Assembly: GCF_030406775.1 (NCBI RefSeq)
Contig: NZ_CP129119.1
Location: forward strand, 1,522,001-1,586,000
DNA length: 64,000 nt
Source of the DNA: Sporosarcina trichiuri
GTDB taxonomy: Bacteria > Bacillota > Bacilli > Bacillales_A > Planococcaceae
Direction of reading: 5' to 3'
The first letter of the stretch is position 1. Each line of letters starts with the position of its first letter. The notes beneath the pieces are model-generated. The model was not told the origin of the DNA, did not search any database, and saw nothing but the letters and a program-made list of their open reading frames with translations. The translations under genes and the position numbers were made by a program. Below are positions 19,479-28,458 of the stretch, piece after piece.

Positions 19479-20327
19479 ATGAAAATTTTTGCAGACAGCG
19501 GCTGTGATCTGCCGAAGTCCTATTTGGATGAACATGATGTGACACTGCTTCCGCTGACCGTCCTGCTTGACGGCAAGGAATATCAGGACATCGTCGATAT
19601 CGACTCGAAAGAAGTGTTCCAGGCGATCCGTGCCGGGAAACAGCCGAAGACATCCCAAGTATCTCCCGACAGGGTGCTTGCTATGTGGAAAGAGTTTGCC
19701 GCCTCCGGGGAAGACGGCATCTACATCGCTTTCTCCTCCGAGCTGTCGGGTACATATCAGACGTCAGTGATGATGCGGGACCAGGTGAAAGAAGGAAATC
19801 CCGGCATGAATCTAATCATCATCGACACCCGCTGCGCGTCGCTCGGCTGCGGCCTGCTCGTCGAGAAAGCTGTTGAAATGCGTGACGCCGGAGAAGACGT
19901 TCGTACGATCGAACGCAAGATCCGTAAACTGGCAGGACATATGGAGCACTTGTTCACCGTCGAGGATCTGGACTACTTGGCCAAAGGCGGCCGAGTGTCA
20001 AAAGCGAGTGCTTTCTTCGGCGGCCTGCTCAACATCAAACCGCTGCTGCATGTGGAAAGCGGACGGCTCGTGCCTATTGAAAAGCACCGGGGACGGAAGA
20101 AAGTGTTCCGCCGCATCATCGAACTGATGGAAGAGCGCGGGGAGGATATCGGCAGCCAGACAGTCGCAATCAGTCACGGGGACGATCTGGCAGGTGCCGA
20201 GGAGCTCCGTGACCTGATCGACGAGAAATTCCATCCGCAGGATATCCAGATCCATATGATCGGCTCCGTCATCGGCTCCCATGCCGGTCCGGACACATTG
20301 TCCGTGTTCTTCCTGAACAAGCGCTGA
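19479..20327 (+). CDS. yitS: DegV family fatty-acid-binding protein (YitS-like)
   Basis: 282 residues. N-terminal DSGCDLPKS strand, a SQVSPDRVL segment, the fatty-acid head-group loop around SSELSGTYQTS and the DYLAKGGRVSKAS motif are characteristic. DegV/FakB proteins bind acyl chains and present them to a fatty acid kinase. GGAGGAGG lies before the ATG. Directly downstream of yitU, ending in a shared hairpin. Confidence 0.93.
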   Translation: MKIFADSGCDLPKSYLDEHDVTLLPLTVLLDGKEYQDIVDIDSKEVFQAIRAGKQPKTSQVSPDRVLAMWKEFAASGEDGIYIAFSSELSGTYQTSVMMRDQVKEGNPGMNLIIIDTRCASLGCGLLVEKAVEMRDAGEDVRTIERKIRKLAGHMEHLFTVEDLDYLAKGGRVSKASAFFGGLLNIKPLLHVESGRLVPIEKHRGRKKVFRRIIELMEERGEDIGSQTVAISHGDDLAGAEELRDLIDEKFHPQDIQIHMIGSVIGSHAGPDTLSVFFLNKR

Positions 20328-20345
20328 CCGATCCGCCCAGCCATG

Positions 20346-20374
20346 AAAAAAAGAGCCATGACGGCTCTTTTTTT
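20346..20374. terminator. Bidirectional terminator between degV and the GH13-like gene
   Basis: GAGCC/GGCTC hairpin between a run of seven A and a run of seven T, lying between two convergent genes. Confidence 0.9.
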
Positions 20375-20376
20375 AC

Positions 20377-21819
20377 TTATTTTACGCTCCGGGCTTTACG
20401 GGCAGCGCGCCCTTTTCTCCAGACAGCCCACAGGAAGCCGAGGAACAGCACATAGACCATGATCGAAGCGATCAGATACGGGATATTGAATCCTTTGTCC
20501 TCTTTGACCAAGTACAGTTCAGCGAGTTCCCGGTCCATGACGACGTGATATTTCCCGTCTTCCGTCTCGACGATCTGATCTGAGTCCAGCAGACCGCGGA
20601 GCCGTTTCTTGCTGCCGATTTCCGATGGGTCAAGTTCATACGTCTGTGTCTTATCTGTATTGTTCACCGCGGCAATCCATGTTTCCTCATCATCCCAGAT
20701 CTTATAGACGAGATAACCGTCTTTGTTATGAAGCATTTTGAAATCCCCTGTGCGGAGTGTTTTCGACTCATTGCGCAGCTGGTTCAGATTGCCGATGAGA
20801 TCCTTCAGCTCCATGTCCGTCTTGAAGTTGAACAGCGGATGACTTTCGGGTGCCTTCTGCCCATTCACTGCAATTTCCGTCCCGTACGGCATGACCGGGA
20901 TTCCCGGCAGCGTGAACAGGGCCGTAACGGCGACTTTCCAGCGGGTCGGCGGGAACATCCGCTCTTCCACGATGGCGTGAGTGAAACGCGGACCGGTCAG
21001 CTTATCGAATTGAATCAGGTCTCCCCGTCCATCCGCGCTGAATTGGTCCATCGGCTTGGAATCCGGTGACACTTTGACGAAGGTCTGTCGTAATGCTTCC
21101 ATTTCGGAATCGTTCGGCTGCGCATCGACGGCAGCTTCCGTCTCCTCCCCGGACAGCACATACAAGTCCGGCGATGCCTTCTTCAGAGCCTCGATGAACC
21201 CATCCAGCACTGCCGGATCGTACTGGTCCGTCTTCGTCAGCCGGATGCCGTCCAGATCGTACTTTTTGACAAAGTCGGTCATCGCTTCTCTCAGAACACG
21301 CTGGACATCAGCATCATCGGCGTTCCAGTCGATTGTCGCACCGTCCCCTGCCGTCCACGGCAGCTTGTCCTTCCAGACGTGGTCTTTGCTGACACCGGCC
21401 AGCGGGAAGTCTGCAATGACGCGGATGTCCTTATCGTGAAGTTCATCCAGCATGTCCTTGAAGTCTTCCTCTGTCCCGAAATGGTCTTCCAGTTTCGTAT
21501 AATCGAGCACTTCGCTGCCGTCATAGGATGCCGTCTTGAAGACCGGCCCGATCGATACAGCAGTGAAGCCCATGTCCAGAATATGCTGGAGTCGCAGGGA
21601 GATTCCGACGAAGTCGCCCCCATTGAACGCTTCGGGGTCCTGCGCATCCGCATTCCCGTCATTGCGGCCGTCCCCATTATTGAAACGGTCCACAAGCAGA
21701 TCATATATACTTTCGTCCGTTATTGTCCGTTCGTTTTTTGCTGAAGCCGACGCCGGCCAGGCTGCGGCAAAGAGCAAAGGTATCAGCATGAGTACGCTGA
21801 TCAGTCGTTTCGCCTTCAC
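20377..21819 (-). CDS. Membrane-anchored GH13 (alpha-amylase family) protein, probably catalytically inactive
   Basis: 480 residues: signal peptide (1-27), a GH13-like barrel, a small beta domain and a C-terminal helix (about 447-467) with a basic tail. The fold is recognisable from YDLLVDRFNNGD, NGGDFVGI, TLPGIPVMPYGTEIA and the ending of membrane-bound Bacillales amylases. The catalytic positions are gone. Region II reads GIRLTKTDQY, with Thr where the nucleophile Asp belongs. Region I lacks the DxxxNH motif (ADFPLAGVSKDH). Region IV has no HD pair. The acid region keeps GEE. GTG start at 21819. Likely a binding or structural pseudoenzyme, not an active amylase. Confidence 0.85.
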   Translation of the reverse strand: MKAKRLISVLMLIPLLFAAAWPASASAKNERTITDESIYDLLVDRFNNGDGRNDGNADAQDPEAFNGGDFVGISLRLQHILDMGFTAVSIGPVFKTASYDGSEVLDYTKLEDHFGTEEDFKDMLDELHDKDIRVIADFPLAGVSKDHVWKDKLPWTAGDGATIDWNADDADVQRVLREAMTDFVKKYDLDGIRLTKTDQYDPAVLDGFIEALKKASPDLYVLSGEETEAAVDAQPNDSEMEALRQTFVKVSPDSKPMDQFSADGRGDLIQFDKLTGPRFTHAIVEERMFPPTRWKVAVTALFTLPGIPVMPYGTEIAVNGQKAPESHPLFNFKTDMELKDLIGNLNQLRNESKTLRTGDFKMLHNKDGYLVYKIWDDEETWIAAVNNTDKTQTYELDPSEIGSKKRLRGLLDSDQIVETEDGKYHVVMDRELAELYLVKEDKGFNIPYLIASIMVYVLFLGFLWAVWRKGRAARKARSVK

Positions 21820-21973
21820 AAAAAAGCCCCCTCTGTAATCATTCCACCCTTAATAGTATCAAACCCGCCAGCATGCCGCTATGCATTCCACGCAAAAATG
21901 AAATGCCCCTCAAGTAAATAAGTCGATCCTGTGAAATCGCAGAGCGGGCATGTCCGGTCGGCTGCAGAACAGC

Positions 21974-22016
21974 AAAAACCCCGCAGTGCCAGTTGGACTG
22001 GACACTGCGGGGCTGT
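21974..22016 (-). terminator. Terminator of the yisL operon
   Basis: CCCCGCAGTG/CACTGCGGGG hairpin followed by TTTTTG on the minus strand, directly after the 38-residue gene. Confidence 0.85.
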
Positions 22017-22019
22017 TTG

Positions 22020-22136
22020 TCATTCCTGATTGTCATGGTCACCCGGCAAGTCCTTCCGCCGGGCCGTGACGACGACCGAGACGGCGAAGAGGAGCATGAC
22101 GGCGAATACGGCGAGCAGTATCGTCCATCCGATCAT
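22020..22136 (-). CDS. Small single-helix membrane protein, 38 residues
   Basis: Reads MIGWTILLAVFAVMLLFAVS followed by a basic, then acidic tail. One predicted transmembrane helix (about 3-23). An AAGGAGGAGAAGG tract precedes the ATG at 22136, and a terminator begins right after the stop. It follows yisL by about 30 bases in the same direction, so the two are probably co-transcribed. I recognise no named family. Confidence 0.6.
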   Translation of the reverse strand: MIGWTILLAVFAVMLLFAVSVVVTARRKDLPGDHDNQE

Positions 22137-22166
22137 ACCGCCTTCTCCTCCTTCCGTAATTCAGTA

Positions 22167-22538
22167 TCAGAACAAGTGCAGACCGATCGGCAGTTTGAGT
22201 CCAAGGAAGATCGTGATCAGCAAGGACACGAAGAACAGGATCCAGAACATCTGCGCCGGCTTGTTCTTGTTCTGGCGGGCGAATACCATCTCCATGAGAC
22301 CGATTGTCAGAATACCGAAGAGGAATTTCACGCCATACAAAGCTGCATTCATATCCATATAGCGGATGAAGAGCGCAAGACCGGAAATGATGATCAGGAT
22401 GTAGAACACCCGCAAGACCATCTTCGTGATTTTACGGCCTTTCGATTCGAGCGGCATCGTGGCTGCCACGATGAACAGGATGATGCCGACGACCCATGAA
22501 AAGATATGGATGTGCGTCGAGTTCGATAAGAAATCCAA
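22167..22538 (-). CDS. yisL: UPF0344/DUF1516 membrane protein (YisL-like)
   Basis: About 123 residues with four predicted membrane helices (THIHIFSWVVGIILFIV; LRVFYILIIISGLALFI; VKFLFGILTIGLMEMVFA; FWILFFVSLLITIFLGL). A His-rich TxHIHIFSW start and the family hydropathy fit UPF0344. A TTG at 22538 with GAGGTGA 5 bases upstream is the likely start. It lies downstream of yisK as in B. subtilis. Function unknown. Confidence 0.85.
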   Translation of the reverse strand: MDFLSNSTHIHIFSWVVGIILFIVAATMPLESKGRKITKMVLRVFYILIIISGLALFIRYMDMNAALYGVKFLFGILTIGLMEMVFARQNKNKPAQMFWILFFVSLLITIFLGLKLPIGLHLF

Positions 22539-22613
22539 GTTAGTCACCTCATTCAAAGTCAGTTCCACAGAACAATATACCATAATTCAGCAGACACGCC
22601 AAAGTGAGGGAGC

Positions 22614-23522
22614 TTACTTGAAATAATTGACGAGCGTTCCGATGCCCTCTACGGAAATCTTCACTGTATCTCCCGCTTTCAAATAGGCAGGCGGGTTCAT
22701 GCCTTTCCCGACACCTGCCGGGGTGCCGGTCAGAATCACATCACCCGGCTCCAGAGTGACGAACCGGGACAATTCAGCAATGATGCCGTCGATCGGAATG
22801 GACATCGATTTCGTGTTCCCGTTCTGGCGCACCTCATCGTTCACTTTCGTGACAATGGAAAGGTCCTGCGGATTCGGGATCTCATCTTTCGTGACGACAT
22901 AAGGACCGAGCGGGCAGCTGCCGTCGAGTGTCTTGCCGAGGAAGAACTGTTTCCGTTCCGCCTGCAGGTCGCGCGCCGTCAGGTCATTGCCGATCGTATA
23001 GCCGAATACCGAATCGTATGCAAGCTGTTTCGGGATATTGCGGCCGCCTTTGCCGATGATGACCGCGAGCTCACCTTCGTAGTCGAGCTGCTCCGTTACA
23101 TCCGCATGGACGGAAAGGGTCTGTTCATCCGCAGCGATCGCCGTATGGGCCTTCGTGAAGATCATGAGTTTCTCCGGCGCTCCTTCGCCCCCCATCTCGG
23201 ATGCATGGTCGGCATAATTCTTGCCGACGCAGAGGACGTTCTTCGGGGTCCGCGGAATCGGCGCCAGCCACTCGATCGAATCGAACGGATACTTGTAGCT
23301 GTCTGCGTCCTCCCATTCACGGACCTGCTCGCAGAGACTGCGGATTTCCTCGATGAAGTCCAATCCATCAGCCACGCCTTCCGCAATCGAAGAAGGGAAG
23401 TTTTCTGTTCCGGCGGTTTCCGCAATCTTGCGGACATCCCAGACCGCTTCCTCTTTCTTGACTTTCGGACCGAACAGTTCTTTCCCGTCATACTTGAATG
23501 AGAGCAGTTTCATAGCATACAT
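22614..23522 (-). CDS. yisK: Fumarylacetoacetate hydrolase family protein (YisK-like)
   Basis: 302 residues. The C-terminal FAH domain has the metal-binding E-x-E (DYEGELAVIIGKG), a further acid in NDLTARDLQ, the VLCVGKNYADHASEMG segment and ILTGTPAGVGKG. Family members include oxaloacetate decarboxylases and acylpyruvate hydrolases; B. subtilis YisK is the closest named relative by position. AAGGGA lies 7 bases before the ATG at 23522. Confidence 0.92.
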   Translation of the reverse strand: MYAMKLLSFKYDGKELFGPKVKKEEAVWDVRKIAETAGTENFPSSIAEGVADGLDFIEEIRSLCEQVREWEDADSYKYPFDSIEWLAPIPRTPKNVLCVGKNYADHASEMGGEGAPEKLMIFTKAHTAIAADEQTLSVHADVTEQLDYEGELAVIIGKGGRNIPKQLAYDSVFGYTIGNDLTARDLQAERKQFFLGKTLDGSCPLGPYVVTKDEIPNPQDLSIVTKVNDEVRQNGNTKSMSIPIDGIIAELSRFVTLEPGDVILTGTPAGVGKGMNPPAYLKAGDTVKISVEGIGTLVNYFK

Positions 23523-23557
23523 CCATCCCTTCCATGATTGGTCTGTCTTCCATACTG

Positions 23558-24754
23558 TTACGACATATCCTGCTGTTTTTCCTTTTTAATCGGGAAGAAG
23601 GTCCCGTATGTGCCGATCCGCCAGACCCATTCGAGCGGTCCCATCCTGAAGCGGCTCAGCCATAAGTCCGCGAGAAGCGCCTGGACGGCGAAGATGCCGA
23701 CAGCCATCAGTGTGCCTGTTGCAAGATCGATCTTGCCGTACAGGCCGAATCCGTAATGGTAGAACAGCAGCGTTGCGATGACGGACTGCCCGATATACGT
23801 GGTCAGTGACATGCGGCCCGCTTTTGCGAGCGGGCGGAACACTTTCGTAAACCACGGCAGCGTGCACAGCAGAAGTACGAACGCTGTATACCCTGCTGCT
23901 GCGAGCGGTCCGCCGAAATACGTCTGGATCATCTGCATCGACATCTCAGTACTGACCAGGAATGGCACAGACTTCAGCAGGATCCCTGCTGAAAATGCGA
24001 GGACACCAATCACTGCGATCCTTCCTTTCCATTCCTTCGCCCGTTCGAACAGCCGCCATTTGGCGAGTGCTGCGCCAATCATGATGAGCGGCAGGATGGT
24101 GAACGGATTGGCGAAGAAATTCGTCGCGGTGAACAGCAGCCACTCCTTCGTCCGGAATGCGAGCACCTCTGTGTAGCTGCCGTGACCGAGCACCTCGATC
24201 GTGTCCTGGACCTTCTGGATATCGGCGAACTCGGACAGCGAACTTCCTTCCATCAGTGACTCACCTGCGTAGACCAATCCTGTCAGAAGACCGACTGGTA
24301 CGATATAGAGTGCGAGCGCACCGCCGAGAAGCCATTTTGCAGGCAGGCGGACTGCTGCGATCATGACGAACCCCATGATGGCATAGGTGAAGAGAATGTC
24401 GCCCGACCAGATGAAGATTGCATGCAGGGCACCGAACAGCAGCAGGATGCCCATGCGTCTTGCCGTGATCGGGCTGAACGGCGTCTTATGCAGTCTCGTC
24501 TTTTCATACTGCATACTCAGTCCATACCCGAAAAGCATTGCGAATATCGGGTAGAAACTCGCTTCTACAAAAATATCGATCCACATGTAGGATGCACCTT
24601 CGCCATTTCCTTCGAACCAGCTGTACGGATCCATGTACATGACTGGTGCATTGAAATGGATCATATTGGCGATGAAAATGCCGAGCAGAGCGAAGCCGCG
24701 GAGCATATCCAGCGATTCGATCCGTCCGGTACCGCCGGTGGGGAGTGATCTCAA
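23558..24754 (-). CDS. DUF418 family integral membrane protein
   Basis: About 398 residues with roughly ten hydrophobic helices. RIESLDMLRGFALLGIFIANM opens the protein and the C-terminal DUF418 segment ends in RFRMGPLEWVWRIGTYG. This architecture is the DUF418/YeiB-type acyltransferase-like membrane family, of unknown substrate. It starts with TTG at 24754, overlapping the addA stop as TTGA with AGGAGG 7 bases upstream. Translation is therefore coupled to addA although the functions look unrelated. Confidence 0.9.
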   Translation of the reverse strand: MRSLPTGGTGRIESLDMLRGFALLGIFIANMIHFNAPVMYMDPYSWFEGNGEGASYMWIDIFVEASFYPIFAMLFGYGLSMQYEKTRLHKTPFSPITARRMGILLLFGALHAIFIWSGDILFTYAIMGFVMIAAVRLPAKWLLGGALALYIVPVGLLTGLVYAGESLMEGSSLSEFADIQKVQDTIEVLGHGSYTEVLAFRTKEWLLFTATNFFANPFTILPLIMIGAALAKWRLFERAKEWKGRIAVIGVLAFSAGILLKSVPFLVSTEMSMQMIQTYFGGPLAAAGYTAFVLLLCTLPWFTKVFRPLAKAGRMSLTTYIGQSVIATLLFYHYGFGLYGKIDLATGTLMAVGIFAVQALLADLWLSRFRMGPLEWVWRIGTYGTFFPIKKEKQQDMS

Positions 24755-27700
24755 ACCGTAACCTCCTGAACTGGTACTGTCCGCCCTTCGTCGAACAGAT
24801 ACAATAGCATCTCTTTTATCTCAATATGGGTGATCGCCTCGACCGCCTTCTTGTACAGGCTGAGCTGGATGGCGTACCGTTCCCGCATCGCCTCGTCCGC
24901 TTCCGTCTCCGACGAATAGCGTCCGCGGAGCCGGTCGGTCTTGTAATCGAGCAGCACCCAGCCGTCCTCTTCTTCGAACAGGCAGTCGGCGATCCCCTGG
25001 AGTATTTGTGAATCCCCGTCAGCGCCGTCATACGCATACGTGAATGGCAGTTCTTTCAGCACCCGTTTCGCATGCCGCATCCGTTCAGCGAGCGGCGACC
25101 GCATCACCTGCACGATCCGTTCCCGGTTGATCGCACCGGCCTCTTCCGATGTCAGCAGCTGACGGTCCAGCAGATCGGAGAGCAACTCCCCGACATCATC
25201 AGCCGTATAGGTCCGGTCCAGATCGATATGCTGCATGACGGTGTGCATCGCCGTCCCGACCTCCGCTGCACTGATCGAGCGTTTCTGAAGGAATGCCGGC
25301 CGTTCGTGGAGAAACATGGGATTCGTTTCCGTATCTCTTGTCGCGAACGGGTCATTATAATCCGGCTCGGCCTCAAGCAGTGCGACCCGTTTCAGTTCCG
25401 ACACGGAAATCTTCGACCGTTTTCGGACCGACGCCTCATGGGAATACCTGAAGTCGAAGCGGGCAGTCACTTCGGCGACCAGTGCCTCGTCTGCAGGCGG
25501 CAGCTCGGCAGGTGTCCGGCCGGCTTCTTCATCACCAGCCCGCTCTGCAGCCGGCTCACTGAAATAGGAGACCGGCAGCATCGTGATGTCCCATCTGGAC
25601 GGATGATCTTTCACCATGGCGCCCGGCGCGGTGCCGAATTTCACGAAATCCTGATGGCGGGCGACAGCCGGGCCGATCCAGTCGAGATAGCCGTTCGCAC
25701 GGGATCTCATATAATCCGGCAGGCGCTCTTCCGGCTGGATGAGCTGCGCATCCTGCCACTTCGTCACCGATTTCTCGATGTCTTTCACAGTGGCGACAAG
25801 TTCGAGCTGCTCTTTCGCACGGGTCATCGCGACATAGAGGACGCGCATCTCTTCCGCGCGCATTTCAAGCTCTTTCTGCTCTTTCATCGCGAGGAACGGC
25901 AGCGACGTATACATGATCCGTTTGTCGGGATCGATCGCTTTGACGGCCAGCCCGAAATGCTGATCGAACAGATAGGGCTCGTTGAAGTCCATCTTGTTGA
26001 ACTGGCGGCCGAGACCTGCAACGAACACATTCGGGAATTCCAGCCCTTTCGATGAGTGGATCGTCATGATGCGCACGACATCCTCCTTCTCGCTCAGGAA
26101 GCGGGCAGCACCGAGATCATCGCCGCGCCGTCTCATCCGGTCGACGAACCGCAGGAACCGGAACAGACCGCGGAACGACGTCTTTTCGTAATCGATCGCC
26201 CGGTCGTGGAGCGCCCGCAGATTCGCCTGGCGCTGTTTGCCGTTCGGCATGCTGCCGACCATCTCATAGTAGTTCGTATCACTGTAGACTTGCCAGATCA
26301 GTTCCGACAGCGATCCGCGCCGCGCCAGGTTCCGCCATTGCTCGAACATGAGCAGGAACCGCTGCAGCTTCTGCTGGGTCTCAGGCGCCATGCCGGTCCC
26401 CTGCGTGACGATGAACGTCTTCAGCGCATCATAGTAGGAAGCGTTCTTATCCGCGAGACGGACCTGTGCCAGTTCGTTCTCCGTCATGCCGACGAATGGC
26501 GCGCGCAGCACGGATGCAAGCGGGATATCCTGGTACGGGTTGTCGATCGTCCGCAGCGTGTTCAGCATGATCGTCACCTCGAGCGCATCGAAATAGCCGC
26601 TCGATAATTCGACGTAGACCGGGATGCCGGCCCTTTTGAACTCATCGGCGATCTCCGAAGACCACGTCATCGACCGCATGAGCACGACGATATCGCTGTA
26701 GCGGATCGGCCGTTTTTCTCCGCTGAAGGCGTCGCTCACTTCGTGTTTCTCCGTCATCCACCGGTTGATCGTCTTCGCCATGTAACGGGCTTCTGCCTGG
26801 GAATTCTTCAGGTTTTCGAGATCTTCCCCGGTTTCGTCCCCGTATTCCTCTTCTTCCGAATAGAGAACCGTCAGATGGGCGGCCGTGTCGGACTCCGGAT
26901 AGCGTGCACCATACTTCAGTTCCGCCGCTTCATCGTACTCGATCTCTCCGACACGTCTGCCCATGATCTGGGTGAAGATGAAGTTCGTCGCATCGAGCAC
27001 TTCTTTCCGGCTCCGGAAGTTCGCGTTCAGGTCGATTTTGAGACCCTCGCCTGCGGCCTGCTCGGTGAATCGGCCGTATTTGCTGAGGAACAAGCCCGGC
27101 TCCGCCAGTCGGAACCGGTAGATCGACTGCTTGACATCACCGACCATGAACAGGTTGCCGTCCGCTTCCGCACCGGATTTGACGAACTGGATGATTGCTT
27201 CCTGAAGCAGGTTCGTATCCTGATATTCGTCGACGAGCACTTCCTTGAACTTCGCCTGGTAATCGGCGGCAATATCGGATGGCACGAGGACATCCCCTTC
27301 CTGCTTCGACAGAATCCCAAGCGCATAATGCTCGAGATCCGAAAAATCGACGAGCCCCCGCTCGGTCTTGACGGCACGGTACCGCTCACCGAAATCGATC
27401 ACAAGACCGATCAGTGTATGCATCATCGGCGCCATGAGCCGGATTTCGTCAAGCAGGCGTGCAGGCGTCCGCTCAAAGAACGATTCCCTAACGCCGCCGA
27501 CGAGCTTTTTGACGGACTCCCGCAGCGCTTTCGCGCGTTTTGCCAGTTCTTCATCACAGGAATCTTTCTTGACACTGCCGGCCTTCACCCATTTCAGCTG
27601 TCCGAAATACGCATACGTTTCTTCCCAGGTACCTTCTTCGATAGTTCCGAGCGCCCCGCGGATCCAAGCCAAGTCCGCCTCCGCGGTCGGCACGAGCGGC

Positions 27701-28458
27701 GCCGGACCGTCGGGCTGTTCCGCGATGCGCTGCATGTCGAGCGTGAGCGCCTCCGCTTCCTCGAGTTTCTGGCGGATCGCCGATTTCAGCGGGCCGATGA
27801 ACGACAGGCTGTCGATGTCGGCATCCTCCGTCAGTTCGTATTCAAGAGGGATCTGGCGCAGCCACTGCTCCGGTTCCGGATGGACCCGCGAGTAGTCGTA
27901 GAGCCGGTCAATGAGGAGTTCGAGCGACTGGTCGTTCCGATCGGATGTAAAACTGTCCGCAAGACGGTAGATCGCTTCCGGGTTATCGGCACTGTAGGCT
28001 TCTTCGAGCACGTCCTCGATCGTATCGTCCCGGAGCAGCGCCGCTTCCGTCGGGTCCGCGATCCGGAATCCCGGATCGATATCTAGCAGATAGGCATACT
28101 GCCGGACAATCGTCAGACAGAAGGAGTGCAGCGAGGAGATCTGGGCTTTGTTCAGCAGACTCAGCTGCTTGCGCAGATGAGCGGATTCCGGATTGCGGGC
28201 GATCTCCTCCTCCAGCGCCGCCCCCATCCGGTGCCGCATTTCTGCAGCCGCCGCATTCGTGAACGTGACGACGAGCAGATCATCGACATTGACCGGGTTG
28301 GTTTCGTCGAGCACTTTCTCGATAAGCCGGGTGATCAATACTTTCGTCTTCCCCGAGCCGGCCGCTGCGGAGACGAGAATGTCCCGGCCGGACGCATAGA
28401 TCGCCTGCCACTGGGCATCCGTGAATGTGACGTCAGCGGGTTTCGGTGGTATGTGCAT
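24751..28458 (-). CDS. addA: AddA, helicase-nuclease subunit
   Basis: 1235-residue UvrD-type 3'-5' helicase with a C-terminal RecB-family nuclease. It processes double-strand breaks up to Chi and loads RecA together with AddB. Walker A in SAAAGSGKTKVLITR, motif II in LVDEYQDTN, GDVKQSIYRFR, motif VI in VAMTRAKEQLELV, and nuclease residues in LLDYKTDRL near the end. AGGAGG lies 9 bases before the ATG. It overlaps the addB 3' end by 26 bases. Confidence 0.98.
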   Translation of the reverse strand: MHIPPKPADVTFTDAQWQAIYASGRDILVSAAAGSGKTKVLITRLIEKVLDETNPVNVDDLLVVTFTNAAAAEMRHRMGAALEEEIARNPESAHLRKQLSLLNKAQISSLHSFCLTIVRQYAYLLDIDPGFRIADPTEAALLRDDTIEDVLEEAYSADNPEAIYRLADSFTSDRNDQSLELLIDRLYDYSRVHPEPEQWLRQIPLEYELTEDADIDSLSFIGPLKSAIRQKLEEAEALTLDMQRIAEQPDGPAPLVPTAEADLAWIRGALGTIEEGTWEETYAYFGQLKWVKAGSVKKDSCDEELAKRAKALRESVKKLVGGVRESFFERTPARLLDEIRLMAPMMHTLIGLVIDFGERYRAVKTERGLVDFSDLEHYALGILSKQEGDVLVPSDIAADYQAKFKEVLVDEYQDTNLLQEAIIQFVKSGAEADGNLFMVGDVKQSIYRFRLAEPGLFLSKYGRFTEQAAGEGLKIDLNANFRSRKEVLDATNFIFTQIMGRRVGEIEYDEAAELKYGARYPESDTAAHLTVLYSEEEEYGDETGEDLENLKNSQAEARYMAKTINRWMTEKHEVSDAFSGEKRPIRYSDIVVLMRSMTWSSEIADEFKRAGIPVYVELSSGYFDALEVTIMLNTLRTIDNPYQDIPLASVLRAPFVGMTENELAQVRLADKNASYYDALKTFIVTQGTGMAPETQQKLQRFLLMFEQWRNLARRGSLSELIWQVYSDTNYYEMVGSMPNGKQRQANLRALHDRAIDYEKTSFRGLFRFLRFVDRMRRRGDDLGAARFLSEKEDVVRIMTIHSSKGLEFPNVFVAGLGRQFNKMDFNEPYLFDQHFGLAVKAIDPDKRIMYTSLPFLAMKEQKELEMRAEEMRVLYVAMTRAKEQLELVATVKDIEKSVTKWQDAQLIQPEERLPDYMRSRANGYLDWIGPAVARHQDFVKFGTAPGAMVKDHPSRWDITMLPVSYFSEPAAERAGDEEAGRTPAELPPADEALVAEVTARFDFRYSHEASVRKRSKISVSELKRVALLEAEPDYNDPFATRDTETNPMFLHERPAFLQKRSISAAEVGTAMHTVMQHIDLDRTYTADDVGELLSDLLDRQLLTSEEAGAINRERIVQVMRSPLAERMRHAKRVLKELPFTYAYDGADGDSQILQGIADCLFEEEDGWVLLDYKTDRLRGRYSSETEADEAMRERYAIQLSLYKKAVEAITHIEIKEMLLYLFDEGRTVPVQEVTV

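Noticed and set aside
24800..28090. Long + strand frames (up to 447 codons) opposite addA
   Set aside because: Antisense shadows of a GC-rich gene. The minus strand has full AddA motifs and a good start.
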